From Liquorilactobacillus capillatus DSM 19910 (GTDB lineage Bacteria; Bacillota; Bacilli; Lactobacillales; Lactobacillaceae), in NCBI RefSeq assembly GCF_001434915.1, contig NZ_AZEF01000025.1, positions 1 through 64,000 of the forward strand: a DNA stretch of 64,000 nucleotides. The letters run 5' to 3'. Below, one piece after another: positions 61,060 to 64,000 of this stretch (the first letter of the stretch is position 1; the number at the start of each line of letters is the position of its first letter). The notes under the pieces were generated by a model. The model was given only the letters and a program-made list of their open reading frames with translations, had not been told where the DNA came from and did no database searches. A program made the position numbers and the translations under genes.

Positions 61060-62196
61060 TTAGCCTTTTCGACGTTGACCCCAATATTGAAAGAGATCTG
61101 TTCGCATAGAACCATTGTATAACTTACGTCGTTTACTTGCTCGCTGTCTGTAATGCGCTTCAAATTCAAGGTCACTTGTTAGAATATACTTACTCCATGT
61201 TTTTAACGGTCGGTAAACCTCGCCCATTTGCCGGTAAAGATTGCGGACTTCATTCTGATCGCTCAAGCGTTCACCATAAGGAGGGTTTGCAACAATTACG
61301 CCATTCTCTTTAGTTGTTTTAAAATCTTTTAAGGCCATCTGTTTAAAACGAATACTATGCAGTAGTCCAACTTCTTGGGCATTCAACTTAGCAATATCAA
61401 TCATCTTTTCGTTGATATCATATCCAGCAATATCAAGTTCAATGTCATAATCGGCTTCAGCTTCAGCTTCAGCCCGCACATTTTGCGAGACACTCTTAGG
61501 GACCCACTCCCAGCTTTCACAAACAAATTCGCGGTTAAAACCTGGAGCAATCTTATGGCCAATCATTGCAGCTTCAATCGGAATTGTTCCCGAACCACAC
61601 ACAGGATCCACAAAAGGCTTCTCCGGGTACCAATGAGCTAATAACACTAAGGCCGCAGCCATATTTTCCTTCAGTGGTGCTGGTCCCTTTTCAATCCGAT
61701 AACCGCGCTTAAAAAGACTTGAACCTGTCGTGTCTAAAGTCAAAAGTACATGATTTTTATTGATGGCAACCTCTAGTGGGAAAACAGCACCAGTTTCAGC
61801 CAAGCGCGTCCGTCGATGATAAATTGCACTCATCTTATCAACAATTGCTTTCTTAACAATCGACTGGACATCTGGAACACTATGCAATTCTGATTTCTGC
61901 GACTTACCCGCAACCGGGAAAGCTGCATCTAATGACAGATACTCATCCCAAGGCACAGCTTTAGTCTGTTCAAATAGTGCATCAAATGTAGTCGCATTAA
62001 ACTCAGCAACAATAATCTTAACCCGATCAGCCGTCCGCAACCATAAATTAGTTTTGATAATATCTTCAACTGTTCCTTGATAGCGTACACGACTATTTTC
62101 AACTTTGACATCGTCGTAACCAAGATGCCGCAGTTCATTTCCAACTAAACTTTCAATTCCAGCTGCTGCCGTTGCTATTAAATTAAATTTCTTCAT
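61060..62196 (-). CDS. Class I SAM-dependent 23S rRNA methyltransferase (RlmL/YpsC family)
   Basis: 378 residues: an N-terminal THUMP domain, then a Rossmann methyltransferase with VDPVCGSGTIPIEAAM and the catalytic NPPYGERL. It corresponds to the YpsC/RlmL N-terminal half that methylates guanine N2 in 23S rRNA. It lies just downstream of rnpB. Confidence 0.93.
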   Translation of the reverse strand: MKKFNLIATAAAGIESLVGNELRHLGYDDVKVENSRVRYQGTVEDIIKTNLWLRTADRVKIIVAEFNATTFDALFEQTKAVPWDEYLSLDAAFPVAGKSQKSELHSVPDVQSIVKKAIVDKMSAIYHRRTRLAETGAVFPLEVAINKNHVLLTLDTTGSSLFKRGYRIEKGPAPLKENMAAALVLLAHWYPEKPFVDPVCGSGTIPIEAAMIGHKIAPGFNREFVCESWEWVPKSVSQNVRAEAEAEADYDIELDIAGYDINEKMIDIAKLNAQEVGLLHSIRFKQMALKDFKTTKENGVIVANPPYGERLSDQNEVRNLYRQMGEVYRPLKTWSKYILTSDLEFEAHYRQRASKRRKLYNGSMRTDLFQYWGQRRKG

Positions 62197-62267
62197 TTTC
62201 GATCCATTCTTTCACACTTATTTGCGGGTAATACTTCCCCCGCATTTTTATATTTATAGCTAAAAAA

Positions 62268-62302
62268 GAGGCTAGGCCAAAACGATGTTTTGTCCTAACC
62301 TC
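62268..62302 (-). terminator. rnpB terminator, AATAAG-family core
   Basis: GAGGCTAGGCCAAAAC pairs with GTTTTGTCCTAACCTC, followed by TTTTTT on the minus strand. Confidence 0.8.
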
Positions 62303-62311
62303 CTCCTGATC

Positions 62312-62700
62312 TATGTAGGCCTCTATAAGCCACGTTCCGTACGTCATTCGACCCAGGAGTCAAAATCGGTGGTAATCATCTATCTCCGAATCTATAAGAT
62401 TCGCCCCCATGATTTGTTCATTTCCGTCATGAAGCGCCCCTACCAAAGTTTGGGTTACCTGCTCGTGGGGTTTACCGCGTTCCACCAACACCGTTTCCAA
62501 TGTTGCTTCGTCACTGTGGCACTTTCAAGACTACTCAGACATAGCAGAGCCTTAGTCCTTTTATCTGCCGTTATCCTTATCAGGATACCTTGCCTTATTT
62601 TTTCAGCAAGCACGATCACTACAGACATCTCAGTCTGTGCAAGCTTGGACTTTCCTCAGCCTGCCTAATGGCAAACCGCGATTACCAGAAACCTACATTA
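62312..62700 (-). ncRNA. rnpB: RNase P RNA, B type
   Basis: The minus strand shows GGTAATCGCG near the 5' end, the invariant GAGGAAAGTCC, GAAAGTGCCACAGTGACGAA, GGAACGCGGTAAACCCC and GATGATTACCACC, all hallmarks of the Bacillus-type RNA. Ends are set by P1, where TGTAGG near the 5' end pairs with CCTACA near the 3' end. It matures tRNA 5' ends. The site between gpsB and rlmL is usual for lactobacilli. Confidence 0.95.
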
Positions 62701-62714
62701 AAGTTAACTAGCCG

Positions 62715-63056
62715 TTAGAAACGACTATCTTGATTCATATCATCATTTAATTGTGCTCCGAAAACATGACGTTCAAGATTGGATAAACGTTTTAAGATAT
62801 CCATATTGGTAACACTGGCACTAGGACGTGCAGTCTGACCACTTTTACCAACCGCGAGCTGCTTAGTCAGCTCGTCAACCTTACTGACTAAACGATCGTT
62901 TTCCATCTCTAAACGCTGTGTTTCTTTAGAATACGTTTCATAATCCTTAATAACATCATCAAGGAATTCATCCACATCTGCTGGATCATAGCCACGCATC
63001 TTTGGTTTAAAATGCTTATTAACAATGTCTTTTGGCGTAAAATTTATCTTCTCCAC
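62715..63056 (-). CDS. gpsB: Cell-cycle protein GpsB
   Basis: 113 residues. DivIVA-like N-terminus [30 protein letters not shown] (positions about 5-35), a coiled coil, an A/S-rich linker and a C-terminal helix [23 protein letters not shown] lies 8 bases before a GTG at 63056, giving MEKINF; no ATG fits as well. It balances division and elongation peptidoglycan synthesis. Confidence 0.93.
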   Translation of the reverse strand: MEKINFTPKDIVNKHFKPKMRGYDPADVDEFLDDVIKDYETYSKETQRLEMENDRLVSKVDELTKQLAVGKSGQTARPSASVTNMDILKRLSNLERHVFGAQLNDDMNQDSRF

Positions 63057-63124
63057 AGAAATGCACCTCATATCCTACTTCGCATCTTACTTAATAACCT
63101 TACTCATTATATCAAATATCCTTT

Positions 63125-63688
63125 TTAATGCAAATCATTTTCACTTTTTCTTTCCAAATAATCATTTGCACTCGTTTGTAATTGATCCATATCGATCAAA
63201 TCAATTGGATAAGTTTGCTTTTCTTGATATTTTTTTGCCATATTATAATCATATTTTGTTTTTCCCTCAAATTCCGGGTCATAAATCAGAGCTAACTGAT
63301 CAGTGTGCTGTAACATAAACTGTTGCCAGGCTTTCAATTGCCGCGGTGTTTCATAAGGTTTAGCACTGACATTTGCAGAAAAGTCCACCTTTGTTTTCAG
63401 TAAATTAAAAGTTGCTTGCTTATCCTCCCGCCACTTTTGGGCAAAATTATCGTAGGGAAGAATCATCGCCACTTTTAGTTCTGGATATTCTTCTTGCATC
63501 TGTAAAACAACTTCAATAGTCCATTGTTCTACACCTAACTGACCTCCGGTAATAACCCATTCAAGCCCATCTGCTAATTTCTGCACCAACAGTTCATGCA
63601 AAATATTCTTTAAAACTTCAACTTTAGGATCTTCTTTTTTAAAAACATTTAATTCATAGCTTCGATAACCTGTGACCCATAAGCGCAT
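63125..63688 (-). CDS. ypsA: YpsA-family SLOG-domain protein (DUF1273)
   Basis: 187 residues. It begins RLWVTGYRSYELNVF and has ITGGQLGVEQW, the SLOG-fold glycine-rich nucleotide-binding motif. YpsA in Bacillus and Staphylococcus is linked to cell division. It lies upstream of gpsB, as in many Firmicutes. GGGGGA precedes the ATG. Confidence 0.9.
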   Translation of the reverse strand: MRLWVTGYRSYELNVFKKEDPKVEVLKNILHELLVQKLADGLEWVITGGQLGVEQWTIEVVLQMQEEYPELKVAMILPYDNFAQKWREDKQATFNLLKTKVDFSANVSAKPYETPRQLKAWQQFMLQHTDQLALIYDPEFEGKTKYDYNMAKKYQEKQTYPIDLIDMDQLQTSANDYLERKSENDLH

Positions 63689-63928
63689 CTTTGTTCCCCC
63701 TCACTCAGTTTCAAAACTCCACTACTCTTCCACCGTTAGAAGCCTAACAGCTAAGACTCACGTCAGTGTGCCCCAATCCCTGTCATCTTCGATACTTCCT
63801 AATTGGAGCTTCTTTAAGCTCTTTTAATGTTACCTATAGTATTCTTAAAAAAGTTTTTAAATTATAGCTGCTTTTCAAGAAGCCTATGATCCTTGCTATT
63901 TCTGTAAGCTTCAGTCCTTAGAGGTTCT

Positions 63929-63957
63929 TTGCCAAGTTTCTTCGTTGTTGGTATAAT
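63929..63957 (+). promoter_or_regulatory. Promoter of the partial recU-like gene
   Basis: TTGCCA (63929-63934), 17 bases, TATAAT (63952-63957). Between 63689 and 63928 nothing is seen. Confidence 0.65.
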
Positions 63958-63983
63958 AAGTCGAATGGGAGTGTGATGCAAGT

Positions 63984-64000
63984 ATGGTCATCCATTATCC
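63984..64000 (+). CDS. recU: Start of probable recU, cut by window end
   Basis: Only Met-Val-Ile-His-Tyr plus part of a codon starting CC (Pro) is visible. This matches the start of Holliday-junction resolvase RecU, which lies divergent from ypsA in many Firmicutes. GGAG is 12 bases upstream. The call rests on six residues and gene order. Confidence 0.5.

Noticed and set aside
62285-62668. 127-codon open frame on the plus strand
   Set aside because: It is antisense to the RNase P RNA; the minus strand carries all conserved rnpB motifs.

Overview
The window looks like a chromosomal segment of a low-GC Firmicute of the family Lactobacillaceae (Lactobacillus in the old broad sense). Supporting signs are a PyrR-attenuated pyr operon, a B-type RNase P RNA between rlmL and gpsB, a pfl locus, manganese pyrophosphatase, PepT, BioY, orphan OppA-type lipoproteins, strong AGGAGG ribosome sites and frequent GTG/TTG starts. 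The species cannot be fixed from the sequence alone. No CRISPR array, tRNA, rRNA operon or intact transposon was seen.

Bases 1-12,800 are accessory in character. They hold a membrane acyltransferase, D-serine ammonia-lyase with a divergent LysR regulator, and a PlcR-like HTH/TPR regulator whose 3' end overlaps a 24-residue secreted-peptide ORF followed by an SRPBCC gene. Next comes a D-allose/D-allulose locus: LacI regulator, RpiB-type isomerase and allulose-6-phosphate epimerase face a EIIBCA PTS gene that is broken by one in-frame stop, with two identical LacI-type operators between them. Decayed pieces of a Fic gene, a duplicated ABC ATPase and possibly a transposase lie here too.

The most unusual structure is a ~270-nt element present three times (about 10.57-10.84, 11.46-11.73 and 16.24-16.50 kb), always pointing to the minus strand. 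Each copy has a -10 box, conserved hairpins and ends in a long terminator hairpin followed by a U run. Two copies have a perfect cre site over the -35 region. I read it as a multicopy, CcpA-controlled small RNA.

Bases 12,800-29,400 carry a T-box-controlled oppA-pepT operon, a TetR/carotenoid-type membrane protein pair, a copper operon (copY, cupredoxin, CopA, and an unannotated-size 36-residue membrane peptide), VanZ, a second orphan OppA, a TetR/MFS efflux pair, a CobW GTPase that lacks the family's CxCC motif, and an XRE regulator fused to a membrane domain.

Bases 29,600-64,000 are mostly housekeeping: murI, an aminotransferase, bioY, ppaC, LysR and DeoR regulators, pflBA with two cre sites, glyA, the full pyr operon (pyrR, uraA, pyrB, pyrC, carA, carB, pyrK, pyrD, pyrF, pyrE) with two PyrR attenuators, rluD-lspA, ferrochelatase, an F420-reductase-like/LLM oxidoreductase pair, fhs, an RNase HI gene, rlmL, rnpB, gpsB, ypsA and the first codons of a probable recU. 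A family of related intergenic stem-loops, many ending in AATAAG/CTTATT, recurs at gene ends through the whole window and probably supplies terminators.
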